In this document: positions 1 to 40,550 of the stretch, piece after piece
Position numbering within the stretch: position 1 is the stretch's first letter
Layout: every line of letters starts with the position of its first letter
Source: Glandiceps talaboti
Lineage: Eukaryota > Hemichordata > Enteropneusta > Spengelidae
Direction: 5' to 3'
Length of the DNA: 64,000 nucleotides
Assembly: GCF_964340395.1 (NCBI RefSeq)
Contig: NC_135558.1
Location: 21,933,064 to 21,997,063, forward strand
The notes under the pieces: model-generated
What the model saw: the letters and a program-made list of their open reading frames with translations, nothing else
Databases searched by the model: none
Told to the model about the DNA's origin: nothing
Made by a program: the position numbers and the translations under genes

Positions 1-107
1 GTTAATGTAAACTGTGTGGATATGTAGTTTGTCTATTTTCTGTCAATGCAACGAAAATTTCATGATCGACATGACAAATAAAGTTATTATTATTATTATT
101 ATTATTA
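1..107 (+). mobile_element. 3' tail of a non-LTR retrotransposon (upstream copy) with (ATT)n end
   Basis: Bases 1-107 match 3062-3168 essentially base for base: the AT-rich 3' UTR, GACAAATAAAG and a run of ATT triplets. The second copy follows the reverse-transcriptase fragment directly, so this is the 3' end of another copy whose coding part lies left of the window. Confidence 0.85.
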
Positions 108-1842
108 CTAATGATATAATGTCAAATAATTGACGCTAATGATATAATGTCAAATAATTGACAGGAATGATATAATGTCAAATAATTGACAGGAATGATA
201 TAATGTCAAATAATTGACACTAATGATATAATGTCAAATAATTGACAAGAATGATATAATGTCAAATAATTGACACTGATGATATAATGTCAAATAATTG
301 ACAGGAATGATATAATGTCAAATAATTGACACTAATGATATAATGTCAAATAATTGACACTGATGATATAATGTCAAATAATTGACAAGAATGATATAAT
401 GTCAAATAATTGACACTAATGATATAATGTCAAATAATTGACAAGAATGATATAATGTCAAATAATTGACACTAATGATATAATGTCAAATAATTGACAC
501 ATGATATAATGTCAAATAATTGACACTAATGATATAATGTCAAATAATTGACACTAATGATATAATGTCAAATAATTGACACTAATGATATAATGTCAAA
601 TAATTGACAGGAATGATAAAATGTCAAATAATTGACAAGAATGATATAATGTCAAATAATTGACACTAATGATATAATGTCAAATAATTGACACTAATGA
701 TATAATGTCAAATAATTGACAGGAATGATATAATGTCGAATAATTGACAAGAATGATATAATGTCAAATAATTGACACTGATGATATAATGTCAAATAAT
801 TGACAAGAATGATATAATGTCAAATAATTGACAAGAATGATATAATGTCAAATAATTGACAAGAATGATATAATGTCAAATAATTGACACTGATGATATA
901 ATGTCAAATAATTGACAGGAATGATATAATGTCAAATAATTGACAAGAATGATATAATGTCAAATAATTGACAGGAATGATATAATGTCAAATAATTGAC
1001 AAGAATGATATAATGTCAAATAATTGACAGGAATGATATAATGTCAAATAATTGACACTAATGATACAATGTCAAATAATTGACAGGAATGATATAATGT
1101 CAAATAATTGACACTGATTATATAATGTCAAATAATTGACAAGAATGATATAATGTCAAATAATTGACAGGAATGATATAATGTCAAATAATTGACAAGA
1201 ATGATATAATGTCAAATAATTGACAGGAATGATATAATGTCAAATAATTGACACTGATGATATAATGTCAAATAATTGACAGGAATGATATAATGTCAAA
1301 TAATTGACACTAATGATACAATGTCAAATAATTGACAGGAATGATATAATGTCAAATAATTGACAGGAATGATATAATGTCAAATAATTGACACTGATTA
1401 TATAATGTCAAATAATTGACAAGAATGATATAATGTCAAATAATTGACACTGATGATATAATGTCAAGTAATTGACAAGAATGATACAATGTCAAATAAT
1501 TGACACTAATGATATAATGTCAAATAATTGACGGGAATGATATAATGTCAAATAATTGACAGGAATGATATAATGTCAAATAATTGACAGGAATGATATA
1601 ATGTCAAATAATTGACAAGAATGATATAATGTCAAATAATTGACAGGAATGATATAATGTCAAATAATTGACACTAATGATATGATGTCAAATAATTGAC
1701 AAGAATGATAAAATGTCGAATAATTGACACTAATGATATAATGTCAAATAATTGACACTAATGATATAATGTCAAATAATTGACACTAATGATATAATGT
1801 CAAATAATTGACAGGAATGATATAATGTCAAATAATTGACAC
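108..1842. repeat. 28-bp minisatellite, about 62 copies
   Basis: The unit reads TGATATAATGTCAAATAATT followed by GACA and a four-base variable linker. The linker occurs as four main versions (CTAA, CTGA, GGAA, AGAA) scattered along the array, with a few point changes. Each unit holds TGTCAA...TTGACA, a short inverted repeat with a four-base spacer. Confidence 0.97.
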
Positions 1843-2992
1843 TTCTATTCTGTCTAAATGTCTTCAACGAGTTGGTTTAGCATTATTAATGCCACATGTA
1901 AAGGATAATTTTGATCCTTTGCAATTCGCATACATACTTGGACGTCCAACTGATGACGCAATTTGTACTTTAATACATCGTCTTACTAAGCATTTAGACA
2001 CCAAGTCATCGAATACAGCTAGAGTTCTATTTATCGATTATTCCTCAGCATTCAACACTATTCAGCCACATCTAATGCTTAATAAACTGAATGCACTCAA
2101 TGTACCGGCATACTTGCAATTATGGATCTTAGATTACCTCACCGAAAGATCACAATATGTCCGCACTAAGTATGGTGTATCCGACAAAATAACAGTTAAT
2201 ACAGGTGCACCACAGGGCTGTGTGCTGTCACCAGTTCTTTTTGTACTTTACACAAATGATTTGGCATGGGACACTATATAGCGCGATGATTGAGAAATAT
2301 GCAGATGATACAGCTGTTGTCGGATTTATATCAAATGATGATGACAGTGAGTATGTGGAGTGTATCGAGTTTGTCAACACCTGGTGTAAAGATAACTACC
2401 TTGATCTTAATGTGCCAAAAACAAAAGAATTAATTTTTGACTTCCGACGGAATAAAGCAGAAAAACAACCTGTTGAAATTAACAATATGCAAGTCGAAAG
2501 AACATCAGTATATAGATATCTTGGCTGTATGGTTGATGATAAATTGTCCTTTGCGCAACATGTGGACAATCAGCTCAAAAAAGCAAATAAAGGTTGTATT
2601 TTGCAAGGTCCATGAGGAAATTAAATGTTAGCTCGAATGTCATTTCTTTGTTCTACAATTCAACTATTTATACAGTCCTCAGTTATGCGAACATTGCATT
2701 CTATGATATGCTGCCTACATACCTATCTTAAACACGATCTAAACCGTCCTAGGAACATATATGCAGAAAATTAGTTAGTAATGAATTCTACGAACTATCT
2801 GATAACTCTACATTGTATAAACTCAAATCGTTTAAGACTGCTACAAAAATTATCAAAGATTCAACACATCCACTACATACAGAATATGAATATCTACCAA
2901 GTGGTCGTCGCCTCAGAGTACCACGTGCACGTACAAACAGATTTAAGTATAGCTTTGTTCCAAGATCTATTCATCTCATAAATAACATGTAA
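1843..2992 (+). pseudogene. Reverse-transcriptase fragment of a CR1/L2/jockey-type non-LTR retrotransposon, frameshifted
   Basis: The first open segment (to 2281) carries the RT motifs FAYILGRPTDDAI, VLFIDYSSAFNTI and GAPQGCVLSPVLF(V)LYTND. A second frame (about 2283-2615) carries the KYADDTAVVGF catalytic motif and LNVPKTKELIFDF. A third (about 2592-2727) has the thumb-like NVISLFYNSTIYTVLSYANI, and a last one (to TAA at 2990-2992) has the terminal RRLRVPRAR...FVPRSIHLINN. At least two frameshifts and one stop separate them, and the 5' part of the ORF and the endonuclease are absent. Dead, 5'-truncated copy on the strand opposite GARNL3. Confidence 0.93.
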
Positions 2993-3168
2993 CCGCTACT
3001 GTCTATATGTATTTATATGTATTGTAATCCTAACTTTACTTTTCATGGATTATGTATTTAAGTTAATGTAAACTGTGTGGATATGTAGTTTGTCTATTTT
3101 CTGTCAATGCAACGAAAATTTCATGATCGACATGACAAATAAAGTTATTATTATTATTATTATTATTA
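2993..3168 (+). mobile_element. Retrotransposon 3' UTR and (ATT)n tail (second copy)
   Basis: This AT-rich stretch follows the RT stop codon. From 3062 it repeats positions 1-107 exactly and ends in ATT triplets that run straight into the 28-bp array. Confidence 0.85.
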
Positions 3169-3448
3169 CTAATGATATAATGTCAAATAATTGACGCTAA
3201 TGATATAATGTCAAATAATTGACAGGAATGATATAATGTCAAATAATTGACAGGAATGATATAATGTCAAATAATTGACACTAATGATATAATGTCAAAT
3301 AATTGACAAGAATGATATAATGTCAAATAATTGACACTAATGATATAATGTCAAATAATTGACAGGAATGATATAATGTCAAATAAGTGACACTAATGAT
3401 ATAATGTCAAATAATTGACAGGAATGATATAATGTCAAATAATTGACA
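3169..3448. repeat. Second array of the 28-bp minisatellite, about 10 copies
   Basis: Same unit and same linker variants as at 108-1842. The first several units are in the same order as the start of the first array, so the junction plus array start is duplicated. One unit has TAAGTGAC in place of TAATTGAC. Confidence 0.95.
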
Positions 3449-3468
3449 ATGTAAATGTGATGAAGACA

Positions 3469-3470
<2 letters not shown>

Positions 3471-3527
<57 letters not shown>
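3471..3527. repeat. (GAT)n microsatellite
   Basis: About 19 uninterrupted TGA/GAT triplets directly after the 28-bp array. They produce a poly-aspartate open frame that is not a gene. Confidence 0.97.
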
Positions 3528-3528
<1 letters not shown>

Positions 3529-3615
3529 ATGCCTGTGCTTGTCTCATTTTATTCGAATGGTATACGTGTAATACGACAGGAGCGGACAGGGTTTCGGATA
3601 TTATTAACCATGTTT

Positions 3616-3667
3616 AACCATAGACAGTGGAGGTTCCTGGAGGTTACCTTCTCCACTGTCTATGGTT
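3616..3667. repeat. 17-bp perfect inverted repeat with an 18-nt loop
   Basis: AACCATAGACAGTGGAG at 3616-3632 is the exact reverse complement of 3651-3667. It lies in intron sequence 80 bp downstream (minus strand) of the last visible GARNL3 exon. Confidence 0.9.
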
Positions 3668-3745
3668 TAACCCTTAGGCTAACAGGAAAACGTCCCGATA
3701 CACATATTTCGAGAGTGTGGTACATTTTCCAAGATTTTCTCTTAC

Positions 3746-31560
<27,815 letters not shown>

Positions 31561-33540
31561 CTGAAATGAAAAAAACCCAAATCAAAATCAAAATGAAATA
31601 CAATATTTACCACAACTAAATAGGAAACAGATTTGATTGAGATATTACTTCAGTACACAACTAGACTGCATAACTGTCCCTCACTCTCACAATTATCGGT
31701 GAAATGGATTCGGACAACTCTTCGATAAACAAATAGTCCTTGTTTTGAATTGACTCCGTGCGTATTGATTTGCCATAAGAACTATCCTAAGTTTACCGGA
31801 TATCTAAGTATGAGTTTCATATTTACAACACGGTCTGTTGCTGGAAAAAAACCATGACGCAAACACCCCGTATCGTGATAAAGGGAGTGTGGTCTGATAG
31901 CAATATATTAATGTATGGTTGATAATGCGATGCCTTACATAATATATCGATATATGGTGTTACATTTATATCGATCTATGGTCGATAACGTAATGTCTTA
32001 AACAATATATTAATGTCGGGCCGAGTACATGTTTTCCATTAACTCTGTTGGGAATTACCCTTGTCATATTTTGAGATGTAAAGTACAATAGATGGAGTCA
32101 ATGAAGAAAGTTGGGATAAAGTTAATCGTTCTTGGTGACCATGTTGGCTTATTCGACAATGACGTAACACTACGTATATCTTCATGTTATCCTTAGGTTT
32201 ATATTATACATTTACTTTCAATAGCTTCTAAACCTTTGAGTCACAACTAGTATCCTTTCCACATAGCACAACTGTTGGGTTATTATCGATCATGGTTGCT
32301 AACATATGTACAATCTCATCGATGAAATAAAGGGATGATCTGATGTGCGATTTCAGATGGTGATCTAACACTGTAACACACGGATGATTTGTGAAGACTT
32401 TGAGAAAGATTCCATTTGCATGTCGTTAACGGTTCTCGGTAATTGGGTTGGGAATGATGTAGCTAATATACCGGAGGCCAAGCTATCTGTAAGGTGCTTA
32501 TCACACAAAAAGTGGAATTCGTTTTGTGCGCGAAGATTGAACACCTTACAGCCCAGGGGTCTACACAAAGATTAGAGTAAATTTGTGAAACGAGCCAACT
32601 ATAAGTTATAAACAACTTAGACGTGAATGAGAACCCTTCATGTAGACACTTTATTACAAGCAGACAATGTGACTATCAACAATGAATATACTTTCGAAAT
32701 GTCCAGGACTTTGTGTTCAGCATTATTTATTCTTTGTCATTTGATACTTTTATATTTGAATTAATTATTTAATTTATGGAATTACTGTTTTTAGAAAGTT
32801 CATTAAGGTGTTAACAAAGGTAGTTTCCTTATAATGATATGCAAAACATTTGAACACTTTGTAAATAGGTAACACAAAGTACAAGGAGATAACTGAATAA
32901 CAAGTTATGCTTACACATACAATCTAAACTCCACGTGCTTGTTATCATACACCAGGATGTAGCATAAAGTGTCAATACACAGTTGGCTCTTTTCATCAAT
33001 GCTGGCAATATAAACGGATTCAACACTATAATCAAATTTAAAATTTTGTTTCTCGGTTCGTTAAAAGCATACGTGACGTCACGACAGAAACAAGCGTTCT
33101 AGTAAGCTAAAGAATATTGACAGTAATTGTTGACGACATATACAATTATCAGAAAGTTTACAGCTTCTGTTTGTTATAATAACGTCAGCAATTAGGAACA
33201 ATGTCTTGAGTTGTGTTGGAATGTTGTTAGTTCATATTTTCATCTTACAACTAAGGTAAGCAGGGCAATATGTTGTTACCGCTGATCGACGTTCTCGATC
33301 AGATATAATGCATTCCACGCGAAAACATAATTAAAATGTGTTTGCTAGACGCATACAACAATACGCAGACAGGCAAACACATACACATATAGATATACAA
33401 TAGGAACACACACACTAATCGAATCGAACAATGCACTTCTAAAATGTTTGATTTTTCCTGTGTACCTTGAGTTGGGGATTTTGTATATGGGACAACTGAT
33501 AAATTGTTTAATACTGTGGCGTGGTATTAATACAACTACC
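31561..33540. other. Upstream of GARNL3 visible exon 1: no gene recognised
   Basis: This is either GARNL3 intron or upstream DNA. Short overlapping frames at 32365-32575 lie on opposite strands and show no family motif. I searched by eye for the expected N-terminal exon (family sequence RKHYGSVEL) and did not find it. Confidence 0.5.
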
Positions 33541-33557
33541 AGTTGTGTAAATGTTCA

Positions 33558-33635
33558 TAATAATGATAAAAGGTGTCTACCTATAATAATGATAAAAGGT
33601 GTCTACCTATAATAATGATAAAAGGTGTCTACCTG
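33558..33635. repeat. 26-bp tandem repeat, three copies
   Basis: ATAATAATGATAAAAGGTGT followed by CTACCT, three times with no or very few changes. Confidence 0.94.
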
Positions 33636-36124
33636 TACCAAGGTAAAACTGTCTTGTTTGACATTATATCCAGAGTGCCATTTTGGAATAGCATGACGCA
33701 AAGTAAGTATTAGGTGTCATTGTACAGCGATGGTATAGATAGACAGATTCGAATACTTTGATCAGGTTTGCCCTGTCTCTAAAGCCTGCAGTGCTACTAA
33801 AGTCTCCCTTATCATTCCATCACTATGTATTCCAGCAAAGCGTGTAATTAAAGGCGAATTTATAGGTTTCTCAGTGCAATAAATGGTCTCTTAAGACCTC
33901 TGATGGTACGATCGCTGTTGGCTAAATGAGCAGCAGCCTCATAATGTCGGAATACAGCTCCACTGTCATAGGACTAATCTGTTGAGGGGAAATCGAGGAC
34001 TTTATCAACTTTGAGATCAATGGGAATCGGTTATCTTTGGCACGGTTTGTCTGACTGGTCGTCTTTCCTGAGAGAACATTCCATGAATCTTGAATCTCAT
34101 ATTGCCAATTAACTAAGAGATTAAGGGATGTCTGACCTGTATGGTTCTTCCGAAGCCCTTAGTGTGATTATATTTAAGGATGAGCTTACTCTGACCCTAG
34201 CTAGGTAACGAGCAAAACAACCTACATGTTTTACGAACGCCTTTTTAACGGGTCATGGTTTGCCAAATGTCAAAAGGTAAAATTGAGTGAACAATGCTTT
34301 AGATTATGGTTTATTACACAACATGGAAAGTATAAAGTAGCTGTATTATCAAAATCGATATATGCCTTCGTCAAGCGTCAAATCATTGATAGGTTACAGG
34401 ATTCACCCCTAGGTTCACATCATGGTGTGACTTTTCACAACCACTACATTTTATAAACCCTTTGTATCTAACCTATGAACATTATCAATGAACATATTCC
34501 TCACCACGCATTTCGTTAGTTAGATCATCTACCCAATTTCATGCGTGTTTACGAATCACTCCGTTCAGTACCAATACTTACACTTGTGGTAACTGAAAAA
34601 TCATGTAAGTATATAACTAATCTTACTTTATTGTGAAGTCGACGGTAGAAGCAGTACAGATGAAAGGCATCATACATTTGCATTTGTCAAGGCCGATCGT
34701 CCTCCTTCCGATATACAGGACTTGCCTAATTCTAAACACCCCAACTGCACTACTTCTTGTTACTTCTTGTAATTTCCTCTTCAACAATGTGTGAATCCTC
34801 ATCATCACAATAATGCCCATGGATGTAAAGAGGTCAGAAAGATGACGAGGACCGAAGCCAGTCATCAATGAGTGATTTATAGTAGAGTAGATAACAGGGG
34901 TATCGTTCAAATTGTGATACAAACATGAAACTTTGCACAAATGTTCTTAATTGGCTATTTTTTTTAATTCATTCGATTGCACATTTGAAAATCCAAGATG
35001 GCGGCTATTTTCTAAATGACCGCCAAATCTATCATAAAAATTACGTTATTGGCCTATTCATCAATATAGCTGGCCCTTTAATACGAACTTTAAGACAATT
35101 TACAAGTTTTTAAACATTAAATCGAAATTGTAAGGTTTAACCTTGTCAGTCATCTCCGTGTTCTTATTTGGTGTAATCGATAGTAAACAATCAAAATAGT
35201 TCCCAATTTTACACTACAGGTAACATGGAAAAACTGATGTGTTAAGTCGATTATCTTGTTTTGAAAGAAAAAAGCTACTTTTTGAATACATAGCGATGTT
35301 ATTAGAATCGTTATTTACGTGACGATTCCTAGCATGCACGATTTAAATTGATGGTTCACTCAAAAGTGACTGTACACTGACCCTTCGCTAATATATATCT
35401 TATATCTCTATTGTACACTGGCTTAACTTTGAATAAAATGTGTCCAGTTAAACATTTTAACTTTTTGCGGTGTAGCAAATTAAAAATTCTTTGTGCGGGA
35501 AAGTACAAAAGAAGTGCGCACATGCACTGTGCATTTTCCGCGAGTAACATTAGAAAGTCTCCATCATTTCAAGATAGCAAGTCGCAATAGTGTCAGAGAG
35601 TGAAACTCCAAACAAGCGACCTATCGGTCAGAATAGCTCCGCTGTTTTTTTTTTAATTTTATTTTTTATTTTGGTGACACGTAGAAGTGGTTCAGTTCTT
35701 CAGCTCTTCACTATGCAGTTTTGTTTTAGCGATGCACTAAAGTGGTTAGTGGTTCATATGATGTCTCACTGTAAAACACATTTTACACAGAAGTTGGTAA
35801 TGTATTGTACTTTTATACCATAGTCACCAATTTTATAACAAAAATCTACTGTTATGAAAAATTGCACAAAATCTCAGAAAAAAAATGACTGGGAAATGCA
35901 CACAAGAAAAAGAAAAAAAAAGATGATTTTGAGGTTGGCTATAAATAATTCCATTGTCTTACAGCTTTAACCCTGGGAAATTTTAATGATGAATGAAATA
36001 AACTAGGGATCTAAAATAATTTTGAGGCAATTTGAATTTCAATTTTCTAACAAATTTACCAAGTCAACAACATTCAACTTGTACAAGTTGAGTAGATATA
36101 TATAGGGAAGAAATGTATTAATCG
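33636..36124. other. Non-coding stretch, no gene recognised
   Basis: The part at 33880-34205 is less AT-rich than its surroundings and has an open minus-strand reading of about 65 codons (NWQYEIQDSWNV...) with no family match. A 76-codon plus frame at 34226-34456 is likewise unrecognised. AGCTCCGCTG at 35634 is inverted as CAGCGGAGCT at about 38000, which may mark ends of an old repeat but is short. Confidence 0.4.
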
Positions 36125-36666
36125 CCATCTTAGTTTCCGGACGGCGACAATCCCCGCCAAGTACCAGAAAGAGAGTCGTTCTGGCAGCCATACGTTACAG
36201 TGGTAACACTCGTTCATGTTCTATTACCTTTCATAAAGAAAACACAACGAAATGGTTGAAGTGGTCTTTTTTTTTAAATTTCTTTTCATCACAACAACAA
36301 AATCTGCGTGATCAAAAGTGTTGTAAACTAAACCAGAAAGAATTATAGGACTGGCTAAACTTCCCGATGAACTGGAGTAAGGTCCAAGTCCAAGTAAGCC
36401 TCGATAGTACGTGAGAAAATCGTTTCAAACTAGCGATACAACTTTAAAAATATAACTTGACATGTCTTCATTTGTTAGATTTATACAATTCAAGACGCGT
36501 TTTCACTCGAAAACAACAATTCTGTGAATAATGACACTCTGAACGCAGCGATTTCTCGGACGATGTTACCACTGTAACGTATGGCTGACAACGACTTGCT
36601 TCCGGGTTAGTCCCTCGTGCATCCGGGTACCTGGGGTTGTCGCCGTACGGAAACTAAGAAAGATGG
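36125..36666. mobile_element. Inverted-repeat element (MITE-like), about 540 bp, with two-part arms
   Basis: The outer arms pair CCATCTTAGTTTCCGGACGG plus CGACAA (from 36125) with the reverse complement of the right end (CCATCTTTCTTAGTTTCCGT, ACGGCGACAA). The inner arms are a perfect 23-bp match between 36185-36207 and 36565-36587 (CAGCCATACGTTACAGTGGT plus AAC, inverted). The interior has no coding frame. No clear target-site duplication is seen. Confidence 0.85.
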
Positions 36667-39600
36667 AATTTACAGTGTTTCTTGTGACCGGCGCGGCGCC
36701 TGTCAGCAGACTCGGCCATTTTTTTTCATCATTCCATTGTATTTAAACCTTGTACTTGACATTTCGCAATATTTATAATTCTCAACAAAATACCTCAACA
36801 TGCCTCACTTCGCTCGTACTCAAAGCAGCCCCTCGGCCCTCGCGGTATGATCACTGATGACATGACGAGAGAACCTTTTCGGATTTACATGTAAAACGGG
36901 GAAAGATACGCAAAACATAATGCAAAGTCTGAAGCCAAATTAAAGTTGTGATTATTTTAATTATTTTTACTTGCCAAATATTTGCATTTTGGAAATGGCA
37001 AGACACGTTCATGTCGTTTAACTTTACATGTGAACTGTCGGCCAATAAACAAAATTTGGTTGATTCACAGTCCGCAGTTAGACTGCTCTTGCATAACTTC
37101 AACCGCATGCCTTCCTTACGCAAGTTGTCTTAATTCTGGTTCACTGTCACTCCAAATTGCACGACAATATAGAATTAATCACAAGTTACATGTTATCTGA
37201 AAACATCACATTTTTATAGTGGGTCTGAAGTGAGATTTTAGTGAGTACCAAGAACGTCTTATGTTGTTGAATTGCAATTGCTTGCTGTGGAAAATCGCCC
37301 GGTCACATGAGGTCAGCTTTAGCTTCTGGTCGAATCAGGATAGAGTATGCAAATAAGGACGTTGCGGACTGGCTGATTATGTAGAAGGGTGCAGAATTTG
37401 GATTTGAAGTTTACAACCCTGTTTCGAATAAACGCTTGTCACTTCATGCATTTGGGCGCCCAATGCGTAGAATTATGACTATAGCACATATTACATTGCT
37501 TGTTTGACGTCAATAGTGTCTTTTGAAAAGTGGCAGTTTACTTAAAGTCTCGTCGAATGATTTCCAATATGGCGTCGGTCATTATCCTCATTAACATATT
37601 CATTTTTTTTTCAAATTACAATAAAAAAATCATAAAAAATAAAAATGAAGATATTCTGACTTGAAATTAACAAACCTGAGTAAGCTACCCCCTGCGCATC
37701 AACACACCAGATATCAAAGCAATCTGACAATAAGTTTTCACGGAGATGATGAAAATGACATTTTATGAAAAAAAATCATAAAAAATTGAAAATGGCACAG
37801 ATCAACTTGGCATGAACAAATCTGAATAGCCTCCCCCCAGGGAACATGCACACCAAATATCTAAGAATACTGACTGTCACTTCCGGAGAAAATAATGAAA
37901 ATATAAAAGTTTGACGGACACCTACATGTATGATTCACTCTACTCTCTATACTCTATACAACCTATACCTAAAGCTACGCTTTCAGCTTTCGCTGACAGC
38001 GGAGCTAAAAAGACGGAAAAAGTCCTTCAACGTGAGGTCGCCTGCTGCATGCAGTGACTCCGAAGATGCGCTCGATCTCATTTACATCTTGTTCCTTATA
38101 TTAAAACATTTACTGATAAAACGGCAGATCTCTTTTTGGAATATTTGGTGGCCCTGAAAAAACTATTAAACTAGGTACTCAGTTTAAGATCCACTCTTTG
38201 AAGATCCACTTTCAAAAATTGTGTTCGACGTTGTCTTTGGTTAAAATGTTGTTTGATATAATTTGATATAATAGCCCTGGCTTTGTAAACAGAGCTGTAC
38301 CTTCGACATCAAAATCCAAACTTCAATTTCCATTATAATGATAATGACAAGGAGAATTCAATGAGTTCACCTTGGGTTCCAATATAAAGGAAGGCCATAA
38401 CAGTTTTGGGAATGAATGATTATTTTGTTGTGTTACTTAATTTGAGAAAGCACCATCAATTTTTTTTATTTTAAAAGTTTTTTTTTACTTTGAATGTGAC
38501 ATCTTTTCGGCAACTACTAGTACTTTGAAAGATACGCCATTAGACTAGAAAAAATGAAAAAGCTGTTCAACCTACCCATATATTTTTTCTGGTGATGGGC
38601 AATATATCTTCAGCGGGCTTCGCATTTGTTTCAAAATTAAGGATATTTCTTTATATTTTCTGAATAGTACATTAACAATATACACTTGAGTCTATTCCAA
38701 ATTATATAACTTATACAGTGGTTTACTTAGCCCTGATGATGCATACATCCATGAATTGAGATTAAATTAAGCTGCTGCATATCCATTGTGCACTAAAAAA
38801 AATTTAGCCAAAGTTTACGACCATTGGAGTGGGCTGAGCAGTCATTAGGCCATCACAAGTCTGAAATGTTTTGCTCTATATTCGTGATTTTTTGGAACCT
38901 ACTTAAACTTCAGGAGAAGTCATTTACCAAGTGCACATCCGCAAGATATCTTTCAGCTTTGCCACAACAAAATACACTTTCAGATAATATGTAATGCATA
39001 GCATAATTGTTTCAATTCTGGTATTTTATTACCATATTCAAGCATTGTAAGACTTTAAACTATGTCTATGGTTTGATATTTTATGCCTCTAAATGGCCTC
39101 TTTCATTGTCTTATTTTCAATTTTTCCCCTTTGGAGTGGTCTCCTTCCAATCAGTAGCAATCAAGGTCATAATTGTCTTTCTCCAAAGACAAGATGGAAG
39201 GTGTCTGGCTAAGTACCTCCCTGTATAAGTTAGAGCTAATTAGAGACATCTCCTTATGCATGTGAAATTCACATCCTGTGTAAGTAATCTCGTTCGGAAT
39301 ATTATTGTAGTTGGCTATCACTGTTATATTAATGCATCATTGTACCACATAATTTTATATCTCCACTGTAGTGTAGGTGACAGAAGGGGTGGCTAAAATA
39401 AATGAGTTTCATTTGGCGGGCTTAACAATTGTTTAACCGTAAATTGTGTACATTTCCTAACTGTAGCTATGCAGACAAATTGCATGAGATAGTATCAAGA
39501 TGACTGAACAAGTTCTATCTAAACTCGACCTGAAATATTTTGCTATTGTCATTATATATGGTTTGTTTTATCCTTGTCAAGCATTGTGAAAAAATGAAAT

Positions 39601-40249
39601 CGACCTACCTACCCAATGTGATGGGTTAGGTTGCCTGTTGACCAGCTTTTTTATTTTTCTGGCCTTACATATGATATTTAATTGCGTATGCTAAAATACA
39701 TATTATGTAAATTACATGCAAATATATGTAAATTAGCCACTTTTCAAAATTTTAAATGCATGATTGCACCAAGACAAAGTTCTGCCCCTAGCAATTTAGT
39801 TAGGCTACGGCCCTGCAGAATGAAAACATCCCTGCATAATATTCAGTATTCTTTTGAACAACCAAATTTGGTGAGTGCCTGAACACAGATATGCAAGGTT
39901 TTCCAAAATACCTACAATTATCACCTTTCTTGATCCATCCCCAGTCAACATGACTTTGCATGTCTATCTGATTGACAATTGAGAGATTATTCATGCCTGG
40001 TAGGCAGCTCATTTGCATGCTCTTCTGAGCAAAAACTATACCAACTAGCATAAATATATGTACAGGTAGCAGAGCTGTAGCAGCTACAATACATAACACA
40101 TAACAACCACAAACCTTTCCAAGATATGAATGTCATCTTCATTCAGTTGTTGAAGGATGTAAACTTATAGATTAGTGAAACATCTCCATTGAATGTGTTT
40201 TAGATTTTGACCAAATTTTGTCAGTGGACGATGGATAAAGTAAGTTAAG
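36667..40249. other. Non-coding stretch with a dispersed-repeat remnant near 37560-38010
   Basis: 36667-36850 is CpG-richer than its surroundings (GCGCGGCGCC, CCTCGGCCCTCGCGG). From 37620, two related units with AATCATAAAAAAT-type tracts and a CACACCA(G/A)ATATC(A/T)AA(A/G) block lead to TTTGACGGACACCTACATG and CGCTGACAGCGGAGCTAAAA, the style of the other dispersed elements here. No gene recognised. Confidence 0.5.
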
Positions 40250-40550
40250 GTATAGATCGTTTCTTGTTCATTGAAGAAGTAGGACGGCCTTTTGCTACTC
40301 GTATGTCTTTTGAGATAATGTCAGTTCTTGGCTTTATTGGGATTATTCCTGATGTTGTACGTCGCTGTGACATTTGAAATGATTATGTGGGTTTCTGCCT
40401 TGGCAAGTTCAGTTTTGTAACAAATGTCTGAGACACTACTTGTATGGCTGAACTTCAGGTGAATTCTTCATACATTTCAAGTGTCTTTGGTATGTTCTGT
40501 TGATGTTGATCCCAAACAAGTGAGGCATATGCCACAATTGGACGACAATT
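40250..40550 (-). pseudogene. Decayed reverse-transcriptase C-terminal remnant (non-LTR retrotransposon)
   Basis: Read from about 40546 on the minus strand, the frame gives RPIVAYASLVWDQHQQNIPK then TLEMYEEFT and a stop. Another frame continues with VSQTFVTKLNLPRQK. The pattern (R/H)PxxxYAS(x)VWDPHxxxxIxxLE...VTxMLxxLxLPxLxxRR is that of the region after the RT thumb in CR1/RTE/jockey-like elements. Several stops and frameshifts; no catalytic part remains. Confidence 0.7.

Noticed and set aside
108-1842. TTGACA and TATAAT in each 28-bp unit, resembling a bacterial -35/-10 promoter
   Set aside because: The spacing between them is about 7 or 35 bases, not about 17, and the gene structure is plainly eukaryotic.
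1889-2615. Reverse-transcriptase frames as an active retrotransposon gene
   Set aside because: The coding sequence is 5'-truncated and broken by frameshifts; no endonuclease is present.
33880-34205. Less AT-rich stretch with a ~65-codon minus-strand reading as a GARNL3 5' exon
   Set aside because: The translation does not resemble the GARNL3 N-terminus and no convincing donor ends it in the required phase.
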